From assembly GCA_963580285.1 (NCBI GenBank), contig OY757025.1:120129223-120193222 (forward strand): 64,000 bases of DNA. Reading direction: 5' to 3'. Source of the DNA: Lucinisca nassula. Taxonomy: Eukaryota; Mollusca; Bivalvia; Lucinida; Lucinidae. The position numbers and the translations under genes are program-made. The number at the start of each line of letters is the position of its first letter. Position 1 is the first letter of the stretch. Shown piece after piece: positions 21,601 through 32,097 of this stretch. Under the pieces are notes generated by a model. That model did no database searches and was not told the DNA's origin. It saw only the letters and a list, made by a program, of their open reading frames with translations.

Positions 21601-21950
21601 CACCTACATGCAGAGTGTCCGATGTACCGCAAATACGGAGTGTTTTATTCTGGACACCAAAAACTTCGAGCGTTTGATTGGCAAAAAGAACAACGTGCAG
21701 ACGACCAACATCATGCGAGCTTACGTCATAGCCAAACTCAGTACCCGGATGAACATGCGGCATGCAGACTTGATACCTTTACTTGGATATTTACATCAAA
21801 AGTTGACTGAACAAACGTTACCGCCAACGCAAAAGGTTGAACCTTTTAAAACAGCGAAATCATTGCCGAACATTAACGAGGAAGTGCAGCATTTGCTACA
21901 ATATTTCAGAGACGGGAAGGATGTTATGTTGATTAAACCAAGTGTTCCAG
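21601..21950 (+). CDS. CNBD2-like protein, exon (fourth recognised)
   Basis: 350-nt exon after tttggtattacag and before gtaggg. It completes the CNB domain: TYMQSVRCTANTECFILD is the last beta-strands ('..sv.a.....fvld') and TKNFERLIGKKN is the C helix. The Arg that usually follows the cassette to bind cyclic phosphate is absent (YMQSVR instead of 'xRTAxV'), so canonical cAMP/cGMP binding is doubtful. The rest (MRAYVIAKLSTRMN, LIPLLGYLHQKL) is helical and amphipathic. The exon leaves in phase 1 and joins 23020 to give Gly. Confidence 0.85.
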
Positions 21951-22309
21951 GTAGGGTCGAGTTTATTAGTCGAGAGAGTTTAAAGACAACATATATATTT
22001 TCAACTTTTAGAAAGTTATGCAACAAAGTTAAACAACACAAACACTAATTGGATATATTGTTGTTATCTCAAATAGTTTCAGTAACTTTTACTTTCCTTA
22101 TTGCCTTTTTCTAAAACATGTGATTATTTTTCAATGAATTAAGAATTTCATGTTGTGTACTTGTAAAAATAGAGGGTGGTCGGGTGAAGCAAAGATGAGG
22201 TTTATGTTGCGTCACTGGTGTTTCCATCTGATATTGGCTAACACCTGGATAAGGCCTTCTGTCCTTGAAGCAAGTAATGGTAGAAGGGGAATATAGTTAT
22301 GATTTTTTT

Positions 22310-22445
22310 ATTTCTACACTTCCAGTCATTTTCCTCTTTCTGCTCTGCCCCCCCCCCCCACTTTCATCTCCTCTGTTATATCTTCCATCTCCTTTCTCCC
22401 TTTCTCTTGCAGATGATACAAAATGACCCACAGTGGGCTTTTCGC
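22310..22445 (-). repeat. Pyrimidine-rich repeat, inverse of 2020-2165
   Basis: Shared blocks 'ctccctttctcttgcag' and 'aaaatgacccacagtgg'; carries a C12 run. Confidence 0.6.
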
Positions 22446-22574
22446 TATTGGTGTTCCCATTAGGATATAGTATATGTTGTTTCATGTTTGTGTTTCTTTC
22501 CCTTTGGTGTCTCTGATTGGAGCTGTGGGTTAATTGTATAGATTCCTGATCATTGCCTCAACTTCTATTTTACA
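22440..22574 (+). repeat. PLE tail 3' end fragment
   Basis: Sense copy of the last 130 bp, ending 'cattgcctcaacttctatt'. Confidence 0.65.
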
Positions 22575-22634
22575 TAATGATTTGATTTATGCAAAATAAA
22601 CTATTCAGGAAAGAATATGTTATTCATATATTAT

Positions 22635-23002
22635 CATATGACATCGTGTCTTAGAATGAAATAACGCCATTTAGATAATTAGGCCATTCTCTAGTGGATT
22701 AAATATGCAAATTAGATACATAAACCCCTAAACGTTATACGTATGGCGTCCTTAACGACAACGCGTTACTAATAGTGGAATATTGACATGTTTGTAAAAC
22801 AAATGTGAATAAAACCATTTTTAAATGCCAAATGATAAACAGAATCTTGCGTCCGTGCTCATGTATAATTGACTGTATTAAACGAGTTGAGCAAAAGGGA
22901 TAAAATGCGAAGCTTTGCTCGGCAAAACCTCGCAGTTTATCCCTTTTCCTCAACTCGTTTAATAAATTCAATAATATTGAAGCACTCATGTAAGATCCTC
23001 TA
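22635..23002 (-). mobile_element. MITE-B copy next to an exon
   Basis: Inverse of 1211-1573: 'gtcttagaatgaaataacgcc' through the palindrome (acgagttgagcaaaaggg / cccttttcctcaactcgt) to 'cactcatgtaagatcctc'. Its edge lies about 17 bp before the acceptor of 23020. Confidence 0.8.
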
Positions 23003-23019
23003 TTTATTTCGTTCTTCAG

Positions 23020-24082
23020 GACTGGTTTATTACAAGGAATTGATGCATCAGAAAGCACGCGACAGAGCTTTACAGCGGAAATCAAGTAGAACTGGAGACA
23101 GCATCAAATTAGGTTCAGTTTATAAAACAAGAGCCAAACGAAATCCTCGGAGCATGCTACAAATCAGAGAATCACTTAGACAAATGATGGAGAATGAGCT
23201 TATAGAAATGGAAAACAAGAAAATGCAAAAGAAGCTGAAGTCTAGACATCCGTCTGAACCAAACACAGGTAGAACGTCTCAAAGTGGACCTACTTCACGG
23301 GTTATGGCTTCACCAGGTCTAAATGAAGCCAAAATGCCAGACGAAAACAAAGCTGTGAAAAACACCAAACCAAGTTTATCACAAATAGCAAATGGTACAT
23401 CCCCAAAACGGGTATACATCAATTATTCTCCAAATACGAACGATTCAAGTGTGGAAAGCGAAAAGACAGTGCAACAGCCTGTGCTTGTAACAGAAGTAGC
23501 AAAAGACTTGATAGACAACCAGCAAGTTTTACCAGCAATTAGAGAAGAGAAAACACAGGAAGAAATAGTATTGGATAAACCTAACTTTGTGCCAAATATA
23601 AACGGTCATATTGAACCTACAGATAAAAATAAAAACATTGTTGGAGAAAGATCAAGTGATTCCAGTTTTAAGGATGAAATTCCAGCTAAGATTGAGAGAC
23701 CCTCTGAATTTAAAATCAATTTGTCTCAAGATAAAGGGCATCTTGTCACACCTAAATCTAAGAAACGAAAATCTCCTGTACAAAATTCGATATCGCCAAA
23801 ACCAAACTCGAAGTCGCCGAAACCAAAATCAATTTCACCAAACCCAAATTCAAACAATCACATTCATGAGGCCACTCAGTTCAAAGCAAATGTTCCGAAA
23901 CTACCTGCAATAAATATCGAGCAAGATGCTGTTGAAAAACCTGACATCTACAGAAGAATTTCATCAGACAGTTCTTATATGAAAGAGGAAGTAGTCCTAG
24001 AGAATCAGATGCCAAAAGATCAAACAGTTTCGGAAAACTGGCAGACAGCTATGAAGTTCGTGAATGAAAGAATTCAAAATAG
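23020..24082 (+). CDS. CNBD2-like protein, large exon (fifth recognised)
   Basis: 1063-nt exon after acceptor atttcgttcttcag and before donor gttcgt. It opens with GLVYYKELMHQKARDRALQRK. A basic coiled-coil-like helix follows (LRQMMENELIEMENKKMQKKLK). About 230 residues of low-complexity, Ser/Lys/Pro/Asn-rich disordered sequence come next, including a short degenerate SPKPNSKSPKPKS-type repeat around 23790-23850. The open frame starts further upstream at 22869, but that part lies inside a MITE-B copy and is not coding. The MITE end is about 17 bp before the exon, so the branch point probably lies in transposon sequence. Confidence 0.85.
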
Positions 24083-24263
24083 GTTCGTTGTTTTGGCATT
24101 CTAATCAATATACTGTGCTTCGATGTTTTTTTAATCATTTATAAAGTCACCCATATCACAATTTCGTCATAATCGTCACCGTTTCCACAGACAACGCCAT
24201 AGTCATTCGTATGTTCCTTCCTAGTTTAAATCATTTTTGCTCACCTTTATAAAGTACTGGAAA

Positions 24264-24540
24264 TCATTACGATTACACACCCTTGTGATATATTGCCCTA
24301 TTTTATATCCCCAAGTAGTTGCTTTTCGGGTGAAATTTGTGACATTTTTCTTATTTATGCTCCGAACATAGGTTGTAGGTGTTCGTTAGAACCACTTCAT
24401 TGATGCGGTTCTAACGAGTACCCACAACCTATGTCTTGGAGCAGAAATAAGCAAAACAAGGTACAGTTTTTAAACCCCTGTTTTCTCTACATAAAACGGG
24501 ATTAAGAGGGGTGTTCATTACATGATTTGTTAACCTGATG
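24264..24540 (-). mobile_element. MITE-A copy
   Basis: Starts 'tcattacgattacacaccc' and ends 'gatttgttaacctgatg'. Hairpin around 24395. Confidence 0.8.
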
Positions 24541-24879
24541 TATTGCCTCACCCATACGAACGTTGGCGTCGCATTTGATTACAGTTTATCTGCAAACCCT
24601 TATTAGGGCCCCGCACTGAATGTGTGGGTGCCCTATAGTAATCACTCTGTCCGTCCGTCTGTCTGTCTGTCTGTCTGTCCGTCCGTCTGTCCGTCCACAA
24701 ATTTCTGATAGCGCTGCCGGGGCCCTGGTCAGTTTCACTGACAGCTCTAGTTTGTTATATTTTACAAATCTATTTTCAAATCAACTAAACAACACAAAAA
24801 TGTATTTTTTTTTTTTTTGTTACTTTATTTCCGAAGATTCGTTGCTCATATTTGACTTTTAGAAGTTTATAATTTTATC
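24541..24879. repeat. Repeat with (gtct/gtcc)n microsatellite
   Basis: 'ccgcactgaatgtgtgggtg' followed by about 50 bases of gtcc/gtct units (24650-24700). It resembles a widespread molluscan repeat; no gene. Confidence 0.55.
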
Positions 24880-25150
24880 CATCACGATAACAGGTCCGTT
24901 AAACAAAGACCCCTCTAAACCCCACTTTTTATAGAGAAACGCGGGTTTTACGGGGGTATACATTATCTGCCTTATTTTTGCTCAAAAACATAGATTTGGG
25001 TACTCGTTAGAACCGCCTCGTTGAGGCGGTTCTAACGAGCACTCACAATCTATGTAGATTGTGGATACTCGTTAGAACCGCCTCATTGAGGCGGTTCTAA
25101 TGAGCATTCACAATCTATGTTAAAAGCAGAAATAACAAAGATGTTATCAT
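24880..25150 (+). mobile_element. MITE-A copy with duplicated hairpin
   Basis: Left terminus 'catcacgataacaggtcc'. The 'ttagaaccgcctcgttgaggcggttctaa' hairpin occurs twice in tandem (about 25007-25040 and 25068-25101); the right terminus is lost. Confidence 0.75.
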
Positions 25151-25229
25151 TTTTACCCAAAACGTATTACTTCTGACACCATGTTGGACGCCATAATTTC
25201 ACACGGACATGTGTATTACTTCCCCTGGT

Positions 25230-25430
25230 TAGACATGTTCTTTAAAAGTGTTATCCTTTGGAAGCAAGGAATACTCCACAGAACTGACAAGTATGGTTAT
25301 ACATGTCTCCCGGGCCAGACTAGCTAGTTAAGGCCAATAAGGCCATCTCAGTGACCCTCAGATATTTCGAAATTCATCGACAGAATCAATGATCGCAAAA
25401 GATAAGAAAATTTAAACCAGACTGTGTTGA
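25230..25430 (-). repeat. Ribozyme unit, second family, decayed
   Basis: Inverse of 9270-9520 ('atcctttggaagcaaggaat', 'gggccagactagctagtt'). Confidence 0.6.
25312..25357 (-). ncRNA. Hammerhead relic
   Basis: Stem I and ctagctag are present, but the core reads ctgagatg and cttaac, so it is inactive. Confidence 0.5.
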
Positions 25431-25766
25431 AAATGTTTATCTGCAGGCCCTGAGTTCAAATCACGTCTGAGGATTTTTTCTAGATAAAAACTCGTAAACA
25501 GTTATTCTGCCGTTCAACATTTTATAATTGTTTCGAAAAACTTGAAGACATAAATTTCATTTTTTTAACACGCACTAGCTTAAAACAGGATTTCTTGTTA
25601 ATTTTCTTCTTAGGGGTACCTTTTGGTTCTTTTTTTCAAATGTTGCGGTTGAAAGAAGTTTGTAATTAAGCTTTAATACCTGTTTCCGTTTATATAGCCA
25701 CGTCGGTAATCATTTTTAAAGAAATGGAAAGTACTTCCTTGTCATAATGTTACTTCATTACGTACC
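25431..25766. other. Intron sequence, nothing recognised
   Basis: No supported feature. Confidence 0.4.
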
Positions 25767-26462
25767 GGCCCCGATAGCTCAGTTGGTAGAATGTCCGCTC
25801 CGGGAACGGGAGGTCACGGGTTCGATCCCGGGCCGCGACATACCACAGTCGTTAAAAATGGTACTAGCTGCTCCTCCCTTGGCAAATTAGAAGTAAAACA
25901 AAGATCAGGAATCGATAAAATTAACTTACTCCACCCATCAAAGACACCAAAGGGAAAGAAATACAAACATTAAGCGACCAGACCATAATGGAAACCTAAA
26001 CAAAGGAAGGCCATAAGGACAGTTACTTTCCAACAAAATGGCCATATGGCCTGCCAAAATTAAAAGGCACAAGTGATACACACAGTAAGTAACAAACAAC
26101 AACATAAATAAATCGCCACAGAAGAACCGCCTTGGAACGGTCAGAAGAAAGATTTCCACTTGGGGGCTTAAATCGATTTTACGTGGCCACAATCCTCGCC
26201 CTTACTTCCGCCGCGATTTAGACAAATAATTTGTTCAGTCCGCACTCAGATTTACGAGGTAGAGCTAGGACTGGTCGACCCAGTGCCAGGATAATGTGAC
26301 TGGGTGTGGTATCATGTAATGTGTCTAGGACTTGATACTTCAGTGAGTCAGCACGATAATAGTGAGCATTGAGCTCCCTGTCGCAACCAGACACCGTCGA
26401 GATATGACTGAAAAATTGTTGAAAGCGACGTTAAACCCGAATTCACACACACACACACACTT
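25767..26462 (+). mobile_element. tRNA-derived SINE split by a PLE tail
   Basis: The head has A box tagctcagttgg (25775-25786) and B box ggttcgatcc (25819-25828). The body resumes at 26245 ('ctcagatttacgaggtagag') and ends 'cgacgttaaacccgaattc' plus (ca)n. The uninterrupted copy at 61894-62212 shows that 25886-26244 is an insertion. Confidence 0.8.
25886..26244 (-). mobile_element. PLE tail nested in the SINE
   Basis: 'tagaagtaaaacaaagatc' to 'atttgttcagtccgca'. The border 'gca' is shared with the SINE target. Confidence 0.8.
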
Positions 26463-26506
26463 CATTACGTCGGCCTACGTCAGAAATTTACTTATCGCAA
26501 GTACAT

Positions 26507-27005
26507 AAAATAGAAGTGAAGGCAATTAAGGGAAATAAACACACACATGAAACAACTAGACCCTAATTGAAACATCAACAGCGGAAAGCCAAAAGGACAG
26601 TTACTTTCCCAGAAAATGGCATAACGGCTATCCAAAACAAATAATATAAGTGGTACACACACTCAAAGACAAGCCAAACTAAAAATAAACGGCGACAGAA
26701 GAACCGTCATGGAATGGTCAGTGAAACGAATTCCACTGAGGTCGGGGCTTAAATCGATTTAACGTGGCCACAATACTCGCCCTTACTTCCGTCGCGATTT
26801 AGACAAATAATTTTGTGCAGTCCGCATGAAGGCCTCCTAACTCATCAGTGCAACATCTCCGTGAACACAAAAATCAAACGACCACAGAGATGAAACAACG
26901 GCGAGGACTCGACAGCAAGAAACCACTGAAATGCTGGAGCAAAAGAAACCAACAGTTAGACTCCAATGGGCCCAACCAGAGACAGAGAATCAGGCACCAA
27001 CCAGC
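26507..27005 (-). mobile_element. PLE tail
   Basis: Minus tail, with 30 bp near the 3' end deleted ('aatagaagtgaaggcaatta|aggga'). It runs to 'gagaatcaggcaccaaccag'. Confidence 0.75.
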
Positions 27006-27037
27006 ATTACATAAAATAAGGTTCTCTCTAATTCTCA

Positions 27038-27780
27038 GTAAAATAGAAGAGGAGGCAATGATCAGGAATCGATACAATCAACCCACAGCTCCTATCAGAG
27101 ACACAAGGGGAAAGACACACAAACATGGAACAACAGACCTCAATAGAAACACCAACAGCAATAAGCCAAAAGGACAGTCACTTTCCCACAAAATAGCCAA
27201 CATGGTATCCAAAACAAAACAACATAAGCGACACAAACACCCAAAGACAAACCATAACAAAAATAAATCGCGACAGAACAACCGCCTAGGAACGGTCGTC
27301 GGAAACGAACTCCACTAGGGGGCCCAAATCGACCCCACGTGACCACAATCCCCTTCCCCACCTCCGTCGCGATTTAGACAAACAACCCGCCCAGCCCGCA
27401 TGAAGGCCCCAACCCACCAGCGCAACTTTTCCGTGAACACATATAATCAAACAACCACAGAGATGAAACACCGGTGAGGACTCGACAGCAAGAAACCACT
27501 GAAACGCTGGAGCAAAAGAAAACCAACAGTTAGACTCCGATGGGACCGACCAGAGACACAGCACCAGGCACCAACCAACATCACCTTGAATCAGATCTCG
27601 CTAATTCTCAATAAGCCCCCACGCCGGAACCGCCACAGACCTTTACGCTGGAACCGGCATAAGCCTTTACGCTGGAACCGTCATAGAATCTGAGGCCTGA
27701 CCCACATGCGTGCAAATAAAGAGTGAATCAAACTTGTCAACCGTTATTGGGTTAACTACCATGCATGCAGTCTGTCGTTT
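27038..27780 (-). mobile_element. PLE tail plus C-terminal end, hypermutated
   Basis: Minus copy. 27295-27420 and 27601-27640 are rich in T-to-C differences on the + strand (gattttacg to gaccccacg, ataatttgttcagtcc to acaacccgcccagccc), which is A-to-G on the element strand. 'gcctttacgctggaaccg' is partly triplicated at 27615-27690. Confidence 0.8.
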
Positions 27781-27783
27781 TAT

Positions 27784-27920
27784 ATGAGGTGGTTCTAACG
27801 AGTACCCTTAATCTATATTTTCAGCAGAAATAAGAAATATATCACAATTTTTCATCTTAAAAATTTCTATATTCGGCGGTACAGTTTACAATGCATTTGT
27901 ATAGGCGTGTTTTCGTAATG
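27784..27920 (-). repeat. MITE-A half copy
   Basis: From 'gaggtggttctaacgag' to 'ataggcgtgttttcgtaatg'. Confidence 0.7.
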
Positions 27921-28015
27921 GCACTTCAGTTATTACATGCTGTCGAGTCCTCATTTTTAAGTTCTCGGAGATGTTGCACTGTGCGAGTTAGAAATTCTTC
28001 ACGCGGCATACTGAA

Positions 28016-28260
28016 CAAATGGGCCCCGTCAAGCGATTTTGGTACTTATCCCCTATGCGAGCAGCAAAGGTTCAGGCGAGCCTGCGCATTCGCGCAGTCT
28101 CGCCAGAACCTTCGCTGCTCGCTCATACAAGCAGTTAATCAAGAGGAACCTTCAGACAGAAAGCCATATCCCTGGACCCTTTGAATGGCTGGGCATGCGC
28201 AGTTAAAATTTGTCATGACGGAATGCTCGAAGACCCAAAATCGCTTGGCGGGGCTCAAAT
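28016..28260 (+). mobile_element. GC-rich palindromic MITE
   Basis: Inverted ends 'cgtcaagcgattttgg' and 'ccaaaatcgcttggcgg'. The inner stem is 'gcgaggttct'-like: 'ggcgagcctgcgcat' with 'gcgcagtctcgcc' and 'aaggttc' with 'gaacctt'. A second copy is at 60852-61090. Confidence 0.75.
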
Positions 28261-28264
28261 TATT

Positions 28265-28566
28265 TGTGTAAATAAACCACGACAGCACTAAGGGCGAGCG
28301 AGGGATGTTAGCACGTAAATCTGTTTAAGCCCACCCACCCCAACCAGTAAAATCTTCTACTGACAATTCCCCAGGCAGTGCCTGTGTTGTGGTAAATATA
28401 TTATATGGCCATTTTGTGGGAAAGTAACTGTCCTTATGGCCTTCCTTTGTTTAGGTTTCCATTATGGTCTGGTCGCTTAATGTTTGTATTTCTTTCCCTT
28501 TGGTGTCTTTTATGGGTGGAGTAAGTTAATTGTATCAATTCCTGATCTTTGTTTTACTTCTACTTT
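28265..28566 (+). mobile_element. PLE tail
   Basis: Sense tail from 'taaataaaccacgacagca' to 'ttgttttacttctacttt'; the 5' part is diverged. Confidence 0.7.
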
Positions 28567-29141
28567 GTCTTTGTGTGTATGTACTGGTTGTATATTTTAT
28601 TTTGGGTAGCCGTTTGGCCATTTGGGAGGAAAGAAACTGTCATTTCGGCTTTCCTCTGGTCAATTGGAAAAGAAATCGAAATATGTTCTACGGAACTGTT
28701 GCTTTGCGTGTTTTTTTCTTGGTGTAACGGATGTAATGTATAAGGTCATTATATCGTAAATAACTCAAATACGTTTGAGACGATGATAACCTACTGACGG
28801 GGCACTTCATAGTGTATGTGCTTATGGATGTGTATAATTATGATTATGTATTTAATTTTCATTAATGGTACCTGTTGCGCCTTGATCACCTCTTGTGTGA
28901 AGAGGGAGCTGGTTGCTGTGCTCTTTGGGGTTCGTTTTGTCCGTTTTTGTTTTTTGTGTGTTTCCTTACTGTTAGTTACTCTATCTCTTTGTGCCATTTG
29001 TAGGCTGTAATCTTTGATTGTGGCTTTTCCTGGACATCTGTTTCTATATCTTTTAAAACATGGCGCAAGGTCTTGAAGCATAATAGGGATCACTTCAGGT
29101 ATCTCCACAATCTACTATTACATAAAGGTATGTTGTGTGTG
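28567..29141. other. Intron sequence; (gt)n before the LTR
   Basis: No gene. The first 180 bp contain a degraded PLE-tail-like stretch; a short gt run ends at the LTR border. Confidence 0.4.
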
Positions 29142-29257
29142 TGTCACAGGGTTGGAAAAAGAACATGACTCGACCGGGACTCGAACCCAGGGTCTTTCGC
29201 ATACCGTGCGAACACTCTACCGACTGAGCTACCGAGCCACACGGTCGACCCGTTACA
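29142..29257 (-). repeat. 116-bp LTR carrying a tRNA-like Pol III unit
   Basis: On the minus strand it begins TGTAACGGGTCGACC and ends ACCCTGTGACA. Inside is a tRNA-like fold: 7-bp acceptor (GGCTCGG/TCGAGTC), A box TAGCTCAGTCGG, anticodon arm TTCGC-acggtat-GCGAA (GGT, but C33), B box GGTTCGAGTCC, then TTTTT 10 nt downstream. A purine tract (GGCAGGGAGAAAA) lies directly 5' of it, as expected for the PPT of a 3' LTR. Confidence 0.75.
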
Positions 29258-29270
29258 TTTTCTCCCTGCC

Positions 29271-30240
29271 TAATTAGATTCTTCCCGAATCTCTCCTTAT
29301 CAGATTCGTCCCAATCCTTCAAGATTTTCTGACATTCTGTCTCCTCAAGAGCAATCTGTCTCTTGGTGGGTTTATGTCCAGAGGCAAGAATGGTCTTCAC
29401 TCTGTTCAACGTGCCGTCAATGGTTTGTTCAGCACGCCAGTCAACTTGACTGAAATCTGAACCAGAGTCAGAGCCAACCTCTTCACGAGTGAGGTCAAAA
29501 TGCTGTGCAACCAATACGCATTCAACTGCTGGCGCCTCCTCTGGAGGGGTTAATACCGCCTGGCAGATGGCCTTAATAGCGTCATTAAACAGGACCCCTT
29601 TATCAGTAGATGGTAATCTACTGAGGGCATCGGCATCTTGGTTTTTCTTGCCGGACCTGTAAATGAGCTTGAAATTGTAACTGGACAGTGCGGCTAGCCA
29701 ACGATGGCCTTTGGCATCTAGCTTAGCCGTTGTTAGAACATACGTCAATGGATTGTTGTCTGTTCTAACAGTGAATTTATTTCCATACAAGTAATCATGG
29801 AATTTATCACACACTGCCGATTTCAAGGCCAAATATTCAAGGTTATGTGCAGGGTAATTGCACTCACTGGCTCTAAGACCTCTGCTAGCATAGGCTATGA
29901 CACGTTCTATACCATCTTGTTCTTGGTATAGAACAGCACCTAGCCCATCACCACTAGCATCGATGTCCAAAATGAATTCTCTGCTATAGTCTGAATATGC
30001 CAAGACCGGTGGTGATGTAAGCTTTTCGATTATTGTATCGAAAGCTGTTTGTTGATCAGGCCCCCATGACCAAGGAACTGCAGACTTAGATCGCTTGGCT
30101 TTCTTGGTTGTTGGGTGTCCTACTAACAGGTCATTGAGAGGCTTCGCAATTTGGAGTAATTACAGACAAAGCGCCTGTAATAACCCGCAAAACCGAGAAA
30201 ACTACGCAATTCCTGTATATTGGAAGGGACAGTCTATTTT
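29271..30240 (-). pseudogene. Ty3/gypsy RT C-terminus and RNase H
   Basis: From the right: RT thumb/connection (NIQELRSFLGFAGYYRRFV), then TSPPVLAYSDYSREFILDID. RNase H follows with all expected acidic residues: D in DIDASGDGLG, E in NLEYLALKS, D in VRTDNNPLTY and D in NQDADALSRLP. The frame runs past RNase H into the PPT and 116-bp LTR without an integrase. The RT palm is missing at 30240, where an opposite-strand integrase begins. Confidence 0.85.
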
Positions 30241-31949
30241 TCAATGACGAGGTACTTTACCGTCGTCATTCTTTACATGGCACCTCTGTAAACCAGCTTG
30301 TATTGCCTGATGTTTTCCGGGAGATAGCACTTACTGGTCTGCATGGTGAGGCCGGTCATCAAGGCAGAGACCGCACTATGTCCCTGGTAAAATCTCGGTT
30401 TTACTGGCCTGGGATGGATGGTGACATTGAAAAGAAAGTCCGAAACTGTCCAAGATGCATCCGAAGAAAGTCTCGAGAGCGGGCTCCAGCAAAACTTGTG
30501 ACTGTAGAGTCCACTTATCCCATGGACTTGGTATGCATGGATTTTCTGTCTCTTGAGACATCAGCGGGTGGTTACGAAAACATCTTGGTAATTACAGACC
30601 ATTTCACCCGCTATGCTCAGGCCATACCAACCAAGAACCAAACGGCCAAGACAACAGCCAAAGTTCTCTTCGAAAACTTCATCTGTCACTATGGGTTTCC
30701 ATCCCGTTTACATAGTGACCAGGGCCGCAATTTTGAGAGCCAGGTTATTAAAGAGCTGTGTTCCATTGCTAACGTTGACAAAGTAGAAGTAAAACAAAGA
30801 TCAGGAATTGATACAATTAACTTACTCCACCCATAAAAGACACCAAAGGGAAAGAAATACAAACATTAAGCGACCAGACCATAATGGAAACCTAAACAAA
30901 GGAAGGCCATAAGGACAGTTACTTTCCCACAAAATGGCCATATGGCCATCCAAAACCAAAAGACACAAGTGATACACACAGTAAGTAACAAACAACAACA
31001 TAAATAAATCGCCACAGAAGAGCCGCCTTGGAACGGTCAGTGGAAGTCTACACCCTACCATCCCATGGGTAATGGAATGCCTGTGCGCTTTAACCAGACT
31101 CTGCTCAATAGGTTGGGTACTTTGGAGGACGACCAGAAGTCTAACTGGAAGTCCTACGTTGCGCCCTTGGTTCACGCCTACAACTCAAACCCGTCATGAG
31201 ACCACTCGATTTTCCCGGCATTATTTAATGTTTGGGCGACACCCTAGACTGGCGGTTGATGCCTTTCTAGGCATAAATCCAGAGGGTAGGCATGCAAACC
31301 AGACAAAGTTTGCAGCCGATCTGAAAAAGAGGCTCGACTTTGCCTATAAGACAGCCACCAAGGAGGCCCGTCGCCAGGGCAGAAGGCATAAGGAAACTTA
31401 TGACCTCAAAGCTCGGGATGCCCAGCTTTTGCCCGGTGACCGTGTACTGGTGCGCAACGTCGGACTGAGGGGAAAGTGCAAGCTGGCAGATAAATGGGAG
31501 AAAGATGTATATTTGGTTGTTGAACAGCCAAATCCAGAGGTTCCTGTGTACGTTGTCAAACGTGAACATGGGAGGAGCATCCGAAGGATGCTGCACAGGA
31601 ATCTCCTTCTTCCATTCATGGCCCTTCCAGCATCCAAACAACGCTCCTTGGATACAGATATATCACAAAATAGCAGTTCCCAACCGTCACCGGTTGAGGG
31701 TACAACTGCCGGTGATATCAATGTTCCAAGTTCCAAGTGGAGCGGCAGGTAGTGCAGCCTCACCTGCACCAGACTCTGCAGTTCCAGATAGTGCAAACAT
31801 GCTGGATGCACCGGTATCCCCTAGTGTGGTGATACCCCCAGATAGATCGTCATTGAATCCTTTGGCGAAATCCTTCAGTCCTGCTCCGGGGTCTCAATCA
31901 GAATTGCGACCTCAAACACGTCCGACAAGGCATAGGCAGAAACCAAGGT
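30232..31949 (+). pseudogene. Ty3/gypsy integrase, interrupted
   Basis: Begins NDEVLYRRHSLHGTSVNQLV. The zinc domain includes GHQGRDRTM and NCPRC. The core has D in CMDFLSLE and D in LHSDQGRNF. After the insertion it reads YHPMGNGMPVRFNQ, where the catalytic Glu (normally MPERFNQ) is Val. A stop (31198) and frameshift follow, then the C-terminal domain LLPGDRVLVRN...KWEKDVYLVVEQ, ending TGA at 31951. It is non-functional by insertion, stop and catalytic loss. Confidence 0.85.
30783..31047 (-). mobile_element. PLE tail nested in integrase
   Basis: 'tagaagtaaaacaaagatc' to 'gccttggaacggtcagtgg'. The integrase frame resumes at 'tctacaccctaccatcc'. 'aagt' at both borders suggests a short target duplication. 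Confidence 0.8.
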
Positions 31950-32054
31950 GACAGGCAGGAGGGGACTGGTTATTTTAAATTTTCGAATATTTTAAACTGA
32001 ATTAACAGCTGACATGGTTTCCTGGTTTCCTGTGCGTGTATTTTATTTTTTTAA

Positions 32055-32097
32055 ATTGAAATGTCGAGACGACATTTGTAACAGAGGGGGAGAGGAG
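32055..32097 (+). promoter_or_regulatory. Hairpin and polypurine tract of the integrase element
   Basis: aaatgtcg-aga-cgacattt hairpin, then agagggggagaggag directly before a TG (TGTGTGGCAG). This is the expected PPT/3' LTR border. Confidence 0.6.

Noticed and set aside
22869..23019. Upstream extension of the 411-codon frame (starting MTVLNELSKRDK)
   Set aside because: This part is MITE-B palindrome sequence. A strong 3' splice site at 23018-23019 and phase agreement with 21601-21950 show that coding starts at 23020.
24620..24862. 80-codon ORF with SVRLSVCLSVRPSVRP
   Set aside because: Translation of a gtct/gtcc microsatellite.
29155..29241. Functional tRNA-Thr gene
   Set aside because: Base 33 is C, the D stem has a G-U end and the sequence recurs inside LTR-like repeats, so a repeat-borne tRNA-like cassette fits better.
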